This document shows positions 1 to 6,287 of a stretch of DNA of 12,132 nucleotides, in pieces. The notes beneath the pieces are model-generated. The model was given only the letters and a program-made list of their open reading frames with translations. It searched no databases and was not told the DNA's origin. Every line of letters starts with the position of its first letter. Within the stretch, counting starts at the first letter, position 1. Source of the DNA: Bacillota bacterium (GTDB lineage: Bacteria > Bacillota > DTU030); contig DUVO01000100.1 of NCBI GenBank assembly GCA_012841005.1, positions 1 to 12,132 on the forward strand, written 5' to 3'. A program made the translations under genes and the position numbers.

Positions 1-2
1 GG

Positions 3-410
3 GAGGGCCAGGCCGCCCCTGACTTTACCCTTTCGGATCCCGAAGGTGAGACCTATTCCCTGGCGGATTTTCACGGACAGGTTGTGGCCCTGACTTTTTG
101 GAACAGCGGCTGCCGCTACTGCCTTTGGGAATTATCCCTTTTGGACACCCTGCAGCGGGAAGAGGAGGGGGAGGTGGTAGTGCTGGCCGTCAACATCGGT
201 GATTCTGCTGCGACCGTAGCCGAACTGTGGGAACAGGAGGGCTATGAGACCATAGCCCTTTTGGATGATGGTACCATTGCCGCCGAGTATCTCGTCTGGC
301 CCATCCCCGATAACCTGATTATCGATGACCAAGGTGTTATAACCTTCCGGTCCCCGGGCCTTTTGCCCCTGGAAGAACTCCGGCGGGCCGTGGCTGAGGC
401 CCGGGAGTAA
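3..410 (+). CDS. TlpA/ResA-like thioredoxin-fold protein (5' end missing)
   Basis: The reading frame is open from the left edge, so the start lies outside the window and 135 residues are visible. The first residues (APDFTLSDPEGETYSLADF) are the typical opening of the AhpC/TSA-Redoxin fold of TlpA, ResA and peroxiredoxin-like proteins. A CXXC active site, Cys-Arg-Tyr-Cys, sits at visible residues 37-40 after the strand VALTFWNSG, and the later WPIPDNLIIDDQG segment fits the cis-proline loop and following strand. Known family members are membrane-anchored or exported thiol-disulfide reductases used in cytochrome c maturation, sporulation or disulfide repair. Export cannot be judged because the N-terminus is missing. 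Both cysteines of the CXXC are present, which favours a reductase over a 1-Cys peroxiredoxin. The 3' end carries a 30-bp-period duplication that includes the stop region (see repeat entry). Confidence 0.85.
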   Translation, partial: EGQAAPDFTLSDPEGETYSLADFHGQVVALTFWNSGCRYCLWELSLLDTLQREEEGEVVVLAVNIGDSAATVAELWEQEGYETIALLDDGTIAAEYLVWPIPDNLIIDDQGVITFRSPGLLPLEELRRAVAEARE

Positions 411-436
411 AAGTGGGCCGTGGCTGAGGCCCGGGA
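385..436 (+). repeat. Tandem duplication of the 3' end of the thioredoxin-like gene, period 30 bp
   Basis: The 22-base string beginning GGGCCGTGGCTGAGG occurs at 385-406 and again at 415-436, exactly 30 bases apart. The first copy codes for the last residues of the protein (RAVAEARE) up to the TAA at 408-410. The second copy lies behind that stop, in the same frame, and ends in its own in-frame TAG at 438-440. This is a recent tandem duplication or slippage event; which copy is ancestral cannot be told. Confidence 0.85.
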
Positions 437-573
437 ATAGGGGCGGGCCTCCGTGTGGCGGTGGCCCAGAAATTGAGGCCGTCCGCCGGCCCTTTTAATC
501 TGAATCCCCTGGTTGAGAGCCGGGGGTTATGTTTTTTCTTGCAACACTACCGGAAAACCAGGGGGGCCTTGCC

Positions 574-632
574 TGTGACAATAACCCCGTCCCCTTGTCA
601 CACCCCGTCCCCTTGTCACACCCTTGTCACAC
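574..632 (+). repeat. REP-like inverted repeat with 18-bp tandem copies (CCCCGTCCCCTTGTCACA)
   Basis: CCCCGTCCCCTTGTCACA is present at 585-602 and 603-620, followed by a shortened third copy CCCTTGTCACAC at 621-632. TGTGACAA at 574-581 is the exact inverse of TTGTCACA at 595-602, giving an 8-bp stem with a 13-base C-rich loop. On the minus strand the motif reads TGTGACAAGGGGACGGGG. I remember very similar GTGACAAGGGGACGG strings scattered in Peptococcaceae and Moorella-like genomes, sometimes near REP-associated (Y1) transposases; that link is from memory and unchecked. Confidence 0.7.
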
Positions 633-773
633 TTTTCACAGCAAGATAACTGTTAATTGTCAACTTTTATTATACCATTAATTCCCTGCTGGCGGCAGCT
701 GGTAAGCTGGTTCATCGGCCCGGAAAATGGTATCATAATTGTAAGCAATTTATCCTTCGGAAAGTCAGGCCGC

Positions 774-780
774 GGAGGTG
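774..780 (+). promoter_or_regulatory. Ribosome binding site that decides the TTG start at 788
   Basis: GGAGGTG lies 7 bases before the TTG codon at 788-790. No ATG or GTG lies near it in this frame, so TTG is the likely start of the DUF2103-like gene. Confidence 0.75.
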
Positions 781-787
781 ATAATAG

Positions 788-1078
788 TTGGGTAAACAAA
801 ACTTGAAATACCGAAAACAAAAGGTCAAGAGGGAACACCACCTCCTGCCAGGATTGGCCCCCGTCCTGGAGGAAATCGCCAGCCATCCAGCGGTGAAATC
901 CATAATACCGGCCCGCATCAACAGTGCCGTCAGGGGGTCAGGGGTCCAGCTCCAATGGAAGTACAAAACCCCAACAGGCATTAAACTCCTGGCCAAATCC
1001 GGTGGTGGTGTCCAGGAAATCTTTATCGTGACAAAAGAACCGGAAGCACTACAGAAATTAATCGAAAATTACCAGTAA
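788..1078 (+). CDS. DUF2103-like small protein (putative metal-binding)
   Basis: This gene encodes a 96-residue protein starting with TTG behind a good GGAGGTG site. It begins with a basic stretch (GKQNLKYRKQKVKR), then EHHLLPGLAPVLEEIASHP, then the strand VKSIIPARI, a strand with GVQLQWKYKT, and a C-terminal helix EALQKLIENY. The order His-His, LxPGLxPxLEEIA, VKSIIPxRI resembles, from memory, DUF2103, a family found in archaea, cyanobacteria and some Firmicutes and described as putative metal-binding; no enzyme activity is known. Its strand-helix layout and basic N-terminus would also suit a small nucleic-acid-binding protein. It stands alone: 378 bases follow the upstream stop and 176 bases precede the next gene. 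Confidence 0.6.
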   Translation: MGKQNLKYRKQKVKREHHLLPGLAPVLEEIASHPAVKSIIPARINSAVRGSGVQLQWKYKTPTGIKLLAKSGGGVQEIFIVTKEPEALQKLIENYQ

Positions 1079-1254
1079 GGAAAGGGACCCCACCCGGGAA
1101 TATTCCGGCCGAAAATGGGTAAAATATAGTACATAATTTACTATAATCAAATAATTTAATCCTTTTGTTTGCCAAAAGCAGGAAATGGTTCAGTTCCGGA
1201 GAATAGATCCATCAGACGCCTTGCGGGTGGAATAAAAGAAGGGAGGGAAAACTT

Positions 1255-2478
1255 GTGCAGACGGTTGTAGTTATGGGAACCTTGGATACCAAGGGAGCAG
1301 AACTCAAATACGTGCAGGAGATCATTGCCGAAAGCGGGTTGGACACACTTCTGGTGGATACCGGAGTCCTGGGAAACCCCACCATAAAAGCTGACATCTC
1401 CCGGGAAGAAGTGGCGAAGGCAGGGGGCCAGGACTTAAGCCAGCTGGTCCAGAGGGAAGACCGGGGAGAAGCAATAACGGTTATGACCGCCGGAGCAGCC
1501 AAGATTGCCCGCCAGCTCTATGACCAGGGCAAACTCCAGGGAATAATCAGTTTGGGTGGCTCAGCCGGCACCACTATCGGCACTTCTGCCATGCGGGCTC
1601 TGCCCGTCGGTGTGCCCAAGGTGATGGTCTCTACCCTGGCTTCCGGCGATACCCGCCCTTACGTTGGCACCAAGGATATCTGCATGCTCTACTCTGTCGT
1701 TGACATCGCCGGCCTCAACCGCCTCTCAAAAACCATCCTGGGGAACGCTGCCCGGGCCATCGCCGGAATGGTGACCAACGCCAGGGAAGAAGCGGTAGAT
1801 GAGAAGCCCCTTATCGGAGCCACCATGTTCGGTGTAACCACACCCTGTGTAACTAAAGCCAGGGAATACCTGGAATCCAGGGGCTTTGAACTTCTGGTCT
1901 TCCATGCCACCGGAACCGGGGGAAGGGCCATGGAAGATCTAATTTACGACGGCTTTATAACCGGTTCCCTCGATATCACTACCACAGAATGGTGTGATGA
2001 ATTGGTCGGCGGTGTCTTGAACGCTGGCCCCCACCGTCTGGAAGCAGCCGGTAAAGTGGGAATCCCCCAGGTCGTCTCCCTGGGTGCCCTGGACATGGTC
2101 AATTTTGGTCCTATGGAAACAGTTCCGGAAAAATTCCGCCACAGACGGCTCTATAAACATAATCCTACCGTCACCCTCATGCGGACCGAACCTGAGGAAT
2201 GTGCCCAACTCGGCCGGATTATCGCAGAGAAACTCAACGCCGCCAAAGGACCCACTGCCCTGGTAATACCCCTGAAGGGGGTTTCCTTAATCGACCGGGA
2301 AGGACAGCCCTTCTGGCATCCCGAAGCAGATCAAGCCCTATTTAACGCCATCCGGGAAAATATAGGTCCCAATGTAAACCTCATCGAGCTGGATACCGAT
2401 ATTAACGATCCGGAATTCGCCCTCACCCTGGCTAAATTGCTTGAGGAAATGATGAGCAAAGAGAAAGGAGGAAATTAG
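1255..2478 (+). CDS. UPF0261 / Tm-1-like ATP-binding domain protein
   Basis: This 407-residue protein is full length for UPF0261. It starts with GTG, 7 bases after GGGAGGG (1241-1247). Family hallmarks are in order: MGTLDTKG at 7-14, the glycine-rich [10 protein letters not shown] at 101-110, [10 protein letters not shown] at 188-197, HATGTGG at 217-223, and TTTEWCDEL at 242-250. There is no signal peptide or membrane segment, so it is cytoplasmic. The N-terminal domain of the tomato resistance protein Tm-1 belongs to this family and is known to bind ATP and a viral replication protein; the bacterial role is unknown. The glycine-rich loops suggest a nucleotide or phosphate ligand (inference). 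The next gene starts one base after its stop, and its ribosome binding site lies inside this gene, so the two are almost certainly co-translated and may form a complex. Confidence 0.9.
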   Translation: MQTVVVMGTLDTKGAELKYVQEIIAESGLDTLLVDTGVLGNPTIKADISREEVAKAGGQDLSQLVQREDRGEAITVMTAGAAKIARQLYDQGKLQGIISLGGSAGTTIGTSAMRALPVGVPKVMVSTLASGDTRPYVGTKDICMLYSVVDIAGLNRLSKTILGNAARAIAGMVTNAREEAVDEKPLIGATMFGVTTPCVTKAREYLESRGFELLVFHATGTGGRAMEDLIYDGFITGSLDITTTEWCDELVGGVLNAGPHRLEAAGKVGIPQVVSLGALDMVNFGPMETVPEKFRHRRLYKHNPTVTLMRTEPEECAQLGRIIAEKLNAAKGPTALVIPLKGVSLIDREGQPFWHPEADQALFNAIRENIGPNVNLIELDTDINDPEFALTLAKLLEEMMSKEKGGN

Positions 2479-2479
2479 A

Positions 2480-3310
2480 ATGGCCTTTTTGAGTCGCGCT
2501 GAAGCCCTTGCCAAAATCAAGAGTGAGATAGCAGCGGGAAAACCCATTATCGGTGCCGGAGCAGGAACGGGAATCTCGGCCAAGTGTGCCGAAGCAGGTG
2601 GAGTGGACCTGATTATAATATATAATTCCGGTCGTTACCGGATGGCTGGCAGGGGTTCCCTGGCCGGCCTTCTCCCCTACGGCGACGCCAATGCCATCGT
2701 CGTTGACATGGCCAAAGAGGTCCTCCCCATTGTGAAAAAGACCCCTGTTCAGGCCGGGGTCTGCGGTACCGACCCCTTCCGGGTTATGGATGTTTTCCTA
2801 AAACAGCTCAAGGACATAGGCTTTACCGGGGTCCAAAATTTCCCCACCGTAGGGCTGATCGATGGTGTCTTCCGGCAAAACCTGGAAGAGACAGGAATGG
2901 GTTACGACCTTGAAATAGAAATGATTGCCAAAGCCCATAGACTTGATATGCTCACTACGCCCTACGTCTTTTCCGTTGACGATGCGGAAAAGATGGCAGA
3001 AGCCGGTGCCGACATCCTGGTTCCCCACATGGGGCTGACCACCAAGGGGACCATCGGTGCAACTACCGCCTTAACCCTGGAAGAATCGGCAAAACGGGTC
3101 CAGGCCATGCACGATGCAGCTAAGAAAATAAACCCGGATATTATCGTCCTCTGCCACGGTGGACCAATAGCGGAACCGGAAGATGCCCAGTATATTCTCG
3201 AAAACACCGAAGGTGTTGTCGGTTTCTTCGGCGCATCCAGCATCGAGCGCCTCCCGACAGAAGTAGCCATCACCGAGCAGGTGAAAAAATTCAAATCCCT
3301 CAAGTTCTAA
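2480..3310 (+). CDS. PEP-hydrolase-family TIM-barrel protein (Tm-1 C-terminal-like)
   Basis: This gene encodes a 276-residue cytoplasmic protein starting with ATG, 8 bases after AAGGAGG (2465-2471). It matches the family now labelled phosphoenolpyruvate hydrolase (earlier: TIM-barrel signal transduction protein). Motifs seen are [10 protein letters not shown] at 25-34, YNSGRYR at 48-54, GVCGTDPF at 93-100, [10 protein letters not shown] at 120-129, CHGGP at 225-229 and [12 protein letters not shown] at 248-259. The repeated strand-glycine loops fit a (beta/alpha)8 barrel related to the PEP mutase / isocitrate lyase group. The substrate is uncertain; the family name should not be read as proof of PEP hydrolysis here. 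In plants and fungi this domain follows a UPF0261 domain in one polypeptide (Tm-1); here they are two adjacent genes. A hairpin ends the unit just downstream. Confidence 0.88.
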   Translation: MAFLSRAEALAKIKSEIAAGKPIIGAGAGTGISAKCAEAGGVDLIIIYNSGRYRMAGRGSLAGLLPYGDANAIVVDMAKEVLPIVKKTPVQAGVCGTDPFRVMDVFLKQLKDIGFTGVQNFPTVGLIDGVFRQNLEETGMGYDLEIEMIAKAHRLDMLTTPYVFSVDDAEKMAEAGADILVPHMGLTTKGTIGATTALTLEESAKRVQAMHDAAKKINPDIIVLCHGGPIAEPEDAQYILENTEGVVGFFGASSIERLPTEVAITEQVKKFKSLKF

Positions 3311-3316
3311 AGTCGA

Positions 3317-3345
3317 AACAATGGGGGCACCCAGCCCCCGTTGTT
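3317..3345 (+). terminator. Hairpin terminator after the UPF0261/TIM-barrel operon
   Basis: AACAAT-GGGGGC (3317-3328) pairs with GCCCCCG-TTGTT (3334-3345) around the loop ACCCA: 12 pairs, one of them a T-G wobble. It starts 6 bases after the stop codon. The tail (CCCTTTG) is only weakly T-rich, so termination may be partial. The stem would also form on the opposite strand. Confidence 0.65.
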
Positions 3346-3417
3346 CCCTTTGTAACCCATACTATGGCATATTAGGTCTAACTTCAAGTCCTTTTCACTT
3401 TCTTCCCAAAGAATAAA

Positions 3418-3441
3418 CCGCCATCACGAAGGTGACAGCGG
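3418..3441 (-). terminator. Terminator of the 61-aa HicB-like gene
   Basis: Read on the minus strand, CCGCTGTCAC and GTGATGGCGG pair over 10 positions (two G-T wobbles) around the loop CTTC, and the stem is followed by TTTATTCTTT. It starts 13 bases after the stop of the gene at 3455-3640, and no other minus gene could use it. Confidence 0.7.
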
Positions 3442-3454
3442 TCTTGCCTATTTG

Positions 3455-3640
3455 CTAACTGACACTGGTAAGTATTCTCCGTTCCAGTTTCCTGACGGCT
3501 TCGACCGGACTTCTGCCGACCTCTTCCTGGAAACCGGCCCGGCTGCAATAGGCAACCCAACGCTTGGCAGGTGCATTCCTGGGTTCCAACTCTACTTCAA
3601 TAACATATTCCCTGCCATTAATTTGACGTCTTAATTCCAT
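3455..3640 (-). CDS. Small HicB-like orphan protein, 61 aa
   Basis: This is a complete small gene with its own promoter (3705-3733), a strong AAGGAGGT site 11 bases before its ATG, and a terminator. The layout is strand (EYVIEVELEP), strand (KRWVAYCSRA), short strand (GFQEEVG), then a helix (SPVEAVRKLERRIL). The order 'W-V-A-x-C ... G ... E-G-x-[ST]-P-x-E-A' resembles the partial RNase-H fold of HicB antitoxins and of HicB-like orphan proteins, but there is no DNA-binding domain at the C-terminus and no HicA-like toxin gene next to it. The family assignment is by fold pattern only. It could instead be an unassigned clostridial small protein. That it is expressed is well supported by the flanking signals. 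Confidence 0.7.
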   Translation of the reverse strand: MELRRQINGREYVIEVELEPRNAPAKRWVAYCSRAGFQEEVGRSPVEAVRKLERRILTSVS

Positions 3641-3704
3641 TGCCCAGCGTTACCTCCTTCCATTTATTCTTGTTCTTACAATTTTTGTGATTACTTTATA
3701 TATT

Positions 3705-3733
3705 ATTATATACCATAATACACCGGATCACAA
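3705..3733 (-). promoter_or_regulatory. Sigma-A-type promoter of the 61-aa HicB-like gene
   Basis: On the minus strand, TTGTGA (3728-3733) and TATAAT (3705-3710) are separated by exactly 17 bases in an AT-rich stretch, about 65 bases before the ATG at 3640. This is the cleanest promoter in the window. It leaves a leader of about 58 bases. Confidence 0.7.
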
Positions 3734-3751
3734 GATCAGACCATTTATTGT

Positions 3752-5356
3752 TTAGTCTTCTGACAGGGACAATATTTCTACATAAAGGGGATAAGAAGGG
3801 TCAGTAGTATCGCCCCGCACAAAGACCATCCGGTCGGCCCAGCATTGAAAACTGTTCTTCCAACCGCCATTATTAGTCAGTTGGGTGGCCCGTCCCCCGG
3901 CGTCCACAGTATATATCTCTGTATATAATTCCCCATTTGCCACATCTTCTAAAACCCTGCCGACGATTATGCTCCCCTTGTGCCACAAAACCGGCTCATC
4001 AATAGCTTCCTGGATGGTAAATAATACCTCTTGCTCCCTTCTATCTACAACCAGCAGGGATGAACTCCCATCGGCTTCATAGCGGTACAGGTAAATTTGT
4101 TCACCAGTGGGAGACCAACCGGCCAGGGAAAACCATTCTCCCTTCAGGGGGGTCAATAGCTGTAACTCCCCGCTCTCCAATTCCACTTCCCAAAGACCTT
4201 CCCAACTAAAATCAGCACCCCAGGGATTTGTATCTCCCTCTTCCCACCGGGCCGATAAAAAAGCAAGGCGCTTACCGTCCGGCGACCATATCGGCGCTCC
4301 CACCTGTCTTCCCGGCACCCTGTACCGGGTTAGAACCTTATCCTGGAGGGAAAAGACTTGGAAAAAGGTGGCGGGAGGAAGGGCACCATCTTCCCCCCGA
4401 TACAAGTCATAACCTTCTTCCTGTCTGACTCCCGTCAAAAAAGCTACCTTTTCACCGGTGTGGGACCAAACTGGAAAGAAATGATAATCAGCATCGGCAA
4501 TCACATCTTCCCCCTGTCCGGTCCGGGTATCCAATAAGAACAGGCTATTTTTATCCCCTGTTTCCTGCTGGTACACAACATATCTTCCCGAAGGAGAGAA
4601 GGAAACCTGGAAAAGGCCATTCCTTTGGGGAAGCCCCATCTGTAACAACTCCTTCTCTCCCGTCTCAACATCAATTCGCCACAGTTCCCCCGACCTGTGT
4701 ACCAGGAGGGAACCTTCTGCAGTTAGTTTTAATTGGCTCAGTCCAATCTGACCACCGGATAACCAGGCTACTTCTTGAACCGACATTTCTTCTGCAGCAG
4801 AAAGCACAACCCGGCCAATAGAAATCCCCGTTGAACCGGAATAAGGGCTACTTGCCTGGGGCCCATCAACAGCATAATACAGCTCCCCACCCCCGGGAGA
4901 CCAGCCCAGCAACTGGACGCCGATAAAACCCGCTTCCTGTTGGGTCGAAATAGTTAACACCCGTTCAAACCGACCACTGGCATAATCTAATATCCAAATT
5001 CCATAGCCGTCGTTGTATCCACTGAGGGCCAATTTCTTTCCTTCCGGTGACCATTCTATTTGGGGTAAAACCCCGAAGAAGGGCCCCAGGGTATACAATT
5101 CCCCATTATTATTAATTTGCTTTACCTGTTCCTCCCCTCCATTTTCCGGCTCGGGGTAAGAATCAAGGGGAAAAGCTGCACCAACACCAGGTTCTTCAAA
5201 TCTACCTTCCTCCGGGGGGACAACAACAGCCACCGGATCCCCTCCCGCCTCTGTCCCCATCTGGGGCTGATCATCCACGGGTAGTTCTCCTCCCGAACAC
5301 CCTTGCAGCAACAGCAGGCAAATAACCACAATAATCACATAATTGCATCGTATCAT
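3752..5356 (-). CDS. Lipoprotein with TolB/PD40-type beta-propeller repeats
   Basis: I place the start at the ATG at 5354-5356 (534 aa) rather than at the frame's upstream end (5413). It follows AGGAGAGG by about 9 bases and gives a proper lipoprotein signal peptide: a hydrophobic run, then Leu-Gln-Gly-Cys with the lipidated Cys at residue 20. After a Pro/Glu-rich linker (about 25-80), WSPxG-type PD40 motifs recur near residues 102, 152, 252, 297, 357 and 414 (for example WSPDGKRLAFLSAR), each followed by a strand. This is the sign of a six-to-seven-bladed propeller like the C-terminal domain of TolB. The protein should sit on the outer face of the cytoplasmic membrane. Such domains bind proteins or peptides; there is no sign of a peptidase domain. 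No Tol-Pal partners are present. The promoter was not identified; the terminator of the next minus gene lies upstream, so it is a separate unit. Confidence 0.85.
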   Translation of the reverse strand: MIRCNYVIIVVICLLLLQGCSGGELPVDDQPQMGTEAGGDPVAVVVPPEEGRFEEPGVGAAFPLDSYPEPENGGEEQVKQINNNGELYTLGPFFGVLPQIEWSPEGKKLALSGYNDGYGIWILDYASGRFERVLTISTQQEAGFIGVQLLGWSPGGGELYYAVDGPQASSPYSGSTGISIGRVVLSAAEEMSVQEVAWLSGGQIGLSQLKLTAEGSLLVHRSGELWRIDVETGEKELLQMGLPQRNGLFQVSFSPSGRYVVYQQETGDKNSLFLLDTRTGQGEDVIADADYHFFPVWSHTGEKVAFLTGVRQEEGYDLYRGEDGALPPATFFQVFSLQDKVLTRYRVPGRQVGAPIWSPDGKRLAFLSARWEEGDTNPWGADFSWEGLWEVELESGELQLLTPLKGEWFSLAGWSPTGEQIYLYRYEADGSSSLLVVDRREQEVLFTIQEAIDEPVLWHKGSIIVGRVLEDVANGELYTEIYTVDAGGRATQLTNNGGWKNSFQCWADRMVFVRGDTTDPSYPLYVEILSLSED

Positions 5357-5433
5357 TTGTCTATTCCTCTCCTCTGGTAACCCTCTTTCTCTATTGTAAC
5401 TACCCGATGCCAAGGATAACAGACTGCAGGGGT

Positions 5434-5486
5434 TAAAAAACAGTAAAAATTGGGTTAAAGCGAAATATTTCAGCTTTCACCCAATT
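5434..5486 (-). terminator. Intrinsic terminator of the PH-like gene
   Basis: AATTGGGT-T-AAAGC (5448-5461) pairs with GCTTT-C-ACCCAATT (5473-5486): 8 plus 5 pairs around one mismatch, with an 11-base loop. Read on the minus strand the stem runs into TTTTTACTGTTTTTT (5434-5449), a classic U-tract. It lies about 80 bases after the stop at 5567 and isolates that gene from the lipoprotein gene. Confidence 0.85.
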
Positions 5487-5566
5487 AAGAGGAAAACTAA
5501 TAACTACTCCCCCAGGATATTCCTTTCAGGATCCTTCATGGAGCAGGTTACTGGCAGAAACAGCCC

Positions 5567-5962
5567 TTATGCCCTGCCGGTAGTCCAGTCTTTGATCAGA
5601 CCTTGGAGTTTTTTGTAGACTTGCCCCTGAAAATCTTTTTTCGAGCCAAACTCCATTTTGCCCAACCTGCCCTTTTTACCCTCCAGCAATAAATCAGTTC
5701 CCGCCACCCGAATGAGCTTCACTTCCCCAAGGGGGACCACCTTCGTGTGCATAGCCAATATTCCCTGCCGGAAAAAATATATACTGCGATTTGTAACCAC
5801 CACAGCCTGCCTGGGTGTAAGCTGTAGTGAGATAATGGTTAATTCAGACAGGTCTACCCGCCGGCGGAGGGCAGCGGCAAAATGGGGGTTAAGCTCTTCC
5901 AACAATGCAAACACACTACACACCTCAAATCTCCCAAATTGGAAAAAAGAAGCTGTTTTCAT
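5567..5962 (-). CDS. Bacterial PH-like domain protein
   Basis: The frame is open to a TTG at 5992, but an extended -10 box at 5997-6005 would put the transcription start near 5990, so I choose the ATG at 5960-5962 (131 aa). The C-terminal two thirds is a run of strands: LTIISLQLT, QAVVVTNRSIYFFRQG, KVVPLGEVKLIRVAG, DLLLEGKKGRLG, KMEFGS, then an amphipathic helix (FQGQVYKKLQGLIKD). The 'VVVTNRSIYFF ... xVPLxEVxxI' pattern is that of bacterial PH domains such as bPH_3/YokE-like (family known from memory). The N-terminal helix (FALLEELNPHFAAALRR) also fits these proteins. It is likely cytoplasmic and its ligand is unknown. Its start codon is in the loop of a perfect hairpin. Confidence 0.7.
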   Translation of the reverse strand: MKTASFFQFGRFEVCSVFALLEELNPHFAAALRRRVDLSELTIISLQLTPRQAVVVTNRSIYFFRQGILAMHTKVVPLGEVKLIRVAGTDLLLEGKKGRLGKMEFGSKKDFQGQVYKKLQGLIKDWTTGRA

Positions 5963-5971
5963 AACAGCTTC
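5949..5971 (-). promoter_or_regulatory. Perfect hairpin with the start codon in its loop
   Basis: GAAGCTGTT (5949-5957) and AACAGCTTC (5963-5971) form a perfect 9-bp stem with a 5-base loop. On the minus-strand transcript the loop is AUGAA, the likely start codon of the PH-like gene, and the weak Shine-Dalgarno GGAAG (5968-5972) is buried in the stem. The structure is certain as an inverted repeat; a role in translation control is inference. Confidence 0.55.
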
Positions 5972-5996
5972 CAAGAATACAGGAAAGTTCAAGTTA

Positions 5997-6005
5997 ATTA
6001 TACCA
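5997..6005 (-). promoter_or_regulatory. Extended -10 promoter of the PH-like gene
   Basis: TGGTATAAT is read on the minus strand: consensus TATAAT at 5997-6002 preceded by the TG of an extended -10. No good -35 is found at 16-18 bases. Transcription would begin near 5990. Confidence 0.55.
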
Positions 6006-6076
6006 CAACCGCCTGTCCAACTCCACAGGAGAGCTTATAACCAGATAGAACAGCCAACTGTCTTTCCAGAAACAGA

Positions 6077-6092
6077 GAAGCTGTTCAGCTTC
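6077..6092. repeat. 16-bp palindrome GAAGCTGTTCAGCTTC, sister of the hairpin at 5949-5971
   Basis: GAAGCTG (6077-6083) and CAGCTTC (6086-6092) are exact inverses around TT. The sequence shares GAAGCTGTT and CAGCTTCCAA with the hairpin 120 bases to the left. It lies 15 bases after the ferredoxin stop, so it may serve as a weak transcription-end structure (no U-tract) or as a binding site. Confidence 0.5.
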
Positions 6093-6106
6093 CAATAAAG
6101 TCCAAC

Positions 6107-6274
6107 CTATGGAAGTGATGGTGCTCCTACGGGACAGACATCGGCACAAGCGCCACACTCAATACAGATATCAGGATCAATCACATAGATATCTCCTTCA
6201 CTGATAGCTTCAACGGGACACTCTGCCTGACAGGCACCACAAGCAATACACTCATCAGAGATTTGATAAGCCAT
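6107..6274 (-). CDS. 2x[4Fe-4S] ferredoxin, 55 aa
   Basis: I translated this short gene by hand. It encodes 55 residues starting MAYQISDECIACGAC. Two complete CxxCxxCxxxCP motifs are present: Cys 9, 12, 15, 19 and Cys 37, 40, 43, 47, each followed by proline. That is the classic clostridial dicluster ferredoxin of the usual 55-60 residue length, a soluble low-potential electron carrier serving hydrogenases, pyruvate:ferredoxin oxidoreductase and other anaerobic oxidoreductases. The start is an ATG 6 bases after GGAGGTG (6281-6287, minus strand), and the gene ends in TAG. It is a single-gene unit. No partner oxidoreductase is in the window, so it is probably a general ferredoxin. Confidence 0.95.
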   Translation of the reverse strand: MAYQISDECIACGACQAECPVEAISEGDIYVIDPDICIECGACADVCPVGAPSLP

Positions 6275-6280
6275 CTAGAA

Positions 6281-6287
6281 CACCTCC
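6281..6287 (-). promoter_or_regulatory. Ribosome binding site of the ferredoxin gene
   Basis: GGAGGTG on the minus strand, 6 bases before the ATG at 6274. It supports a real gene despite its short length. Confidence 0.8.

Larger units (their letters stand above)
411..787. other. Gene-less stretch between the thioredoxin-like gene and the DUF2103-like gene
   Basis: An open frame at 455-649 (+) has no ribosome binding site, no recognisable domain, and its C-terminal part is just the translated tandem repeat (TPSPCHTPSPCH), so I do not call it a gene. The minus-strand frames mirror the next gene. The stretch holds the duplicated gene end (to 440), the GC-rich repeat at 574-632, and an AT-rich region (about 640-770) that probably contains the promoter of the next gene. 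No convincing -35/-10 pair was found there. Confidence 0.6.

Noticed and set aside
455..649. 64-aa plus-strand reading frame
   Set aside because: It has no ribosome binding site, and its C-terminal part is only the translation of the tandem repeat; the composition is not protein-like.
1097..1106. GGAATATTCC palindrome after the DUF2103-like gene
   Set aside because: Ten bases, no T-tract and no loop; could be chance. Not strong enough as a terminator or operator.
3728..3740. GATC-TTGT-GATC inverted repeat (minus strand) as a terminator of the lipoprotein gene
   Set aside because: Only a 4-bp stem without a T-run, and it overlaps the -35 of the next promoter.
5357..5413. N-terminal extension of the lipoprotein to an upstream start
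   Set aside because: It would put 19 charged residues before the lipoprotein signal peptide; the ATG at 5354-5356 has the ribosome binding site.
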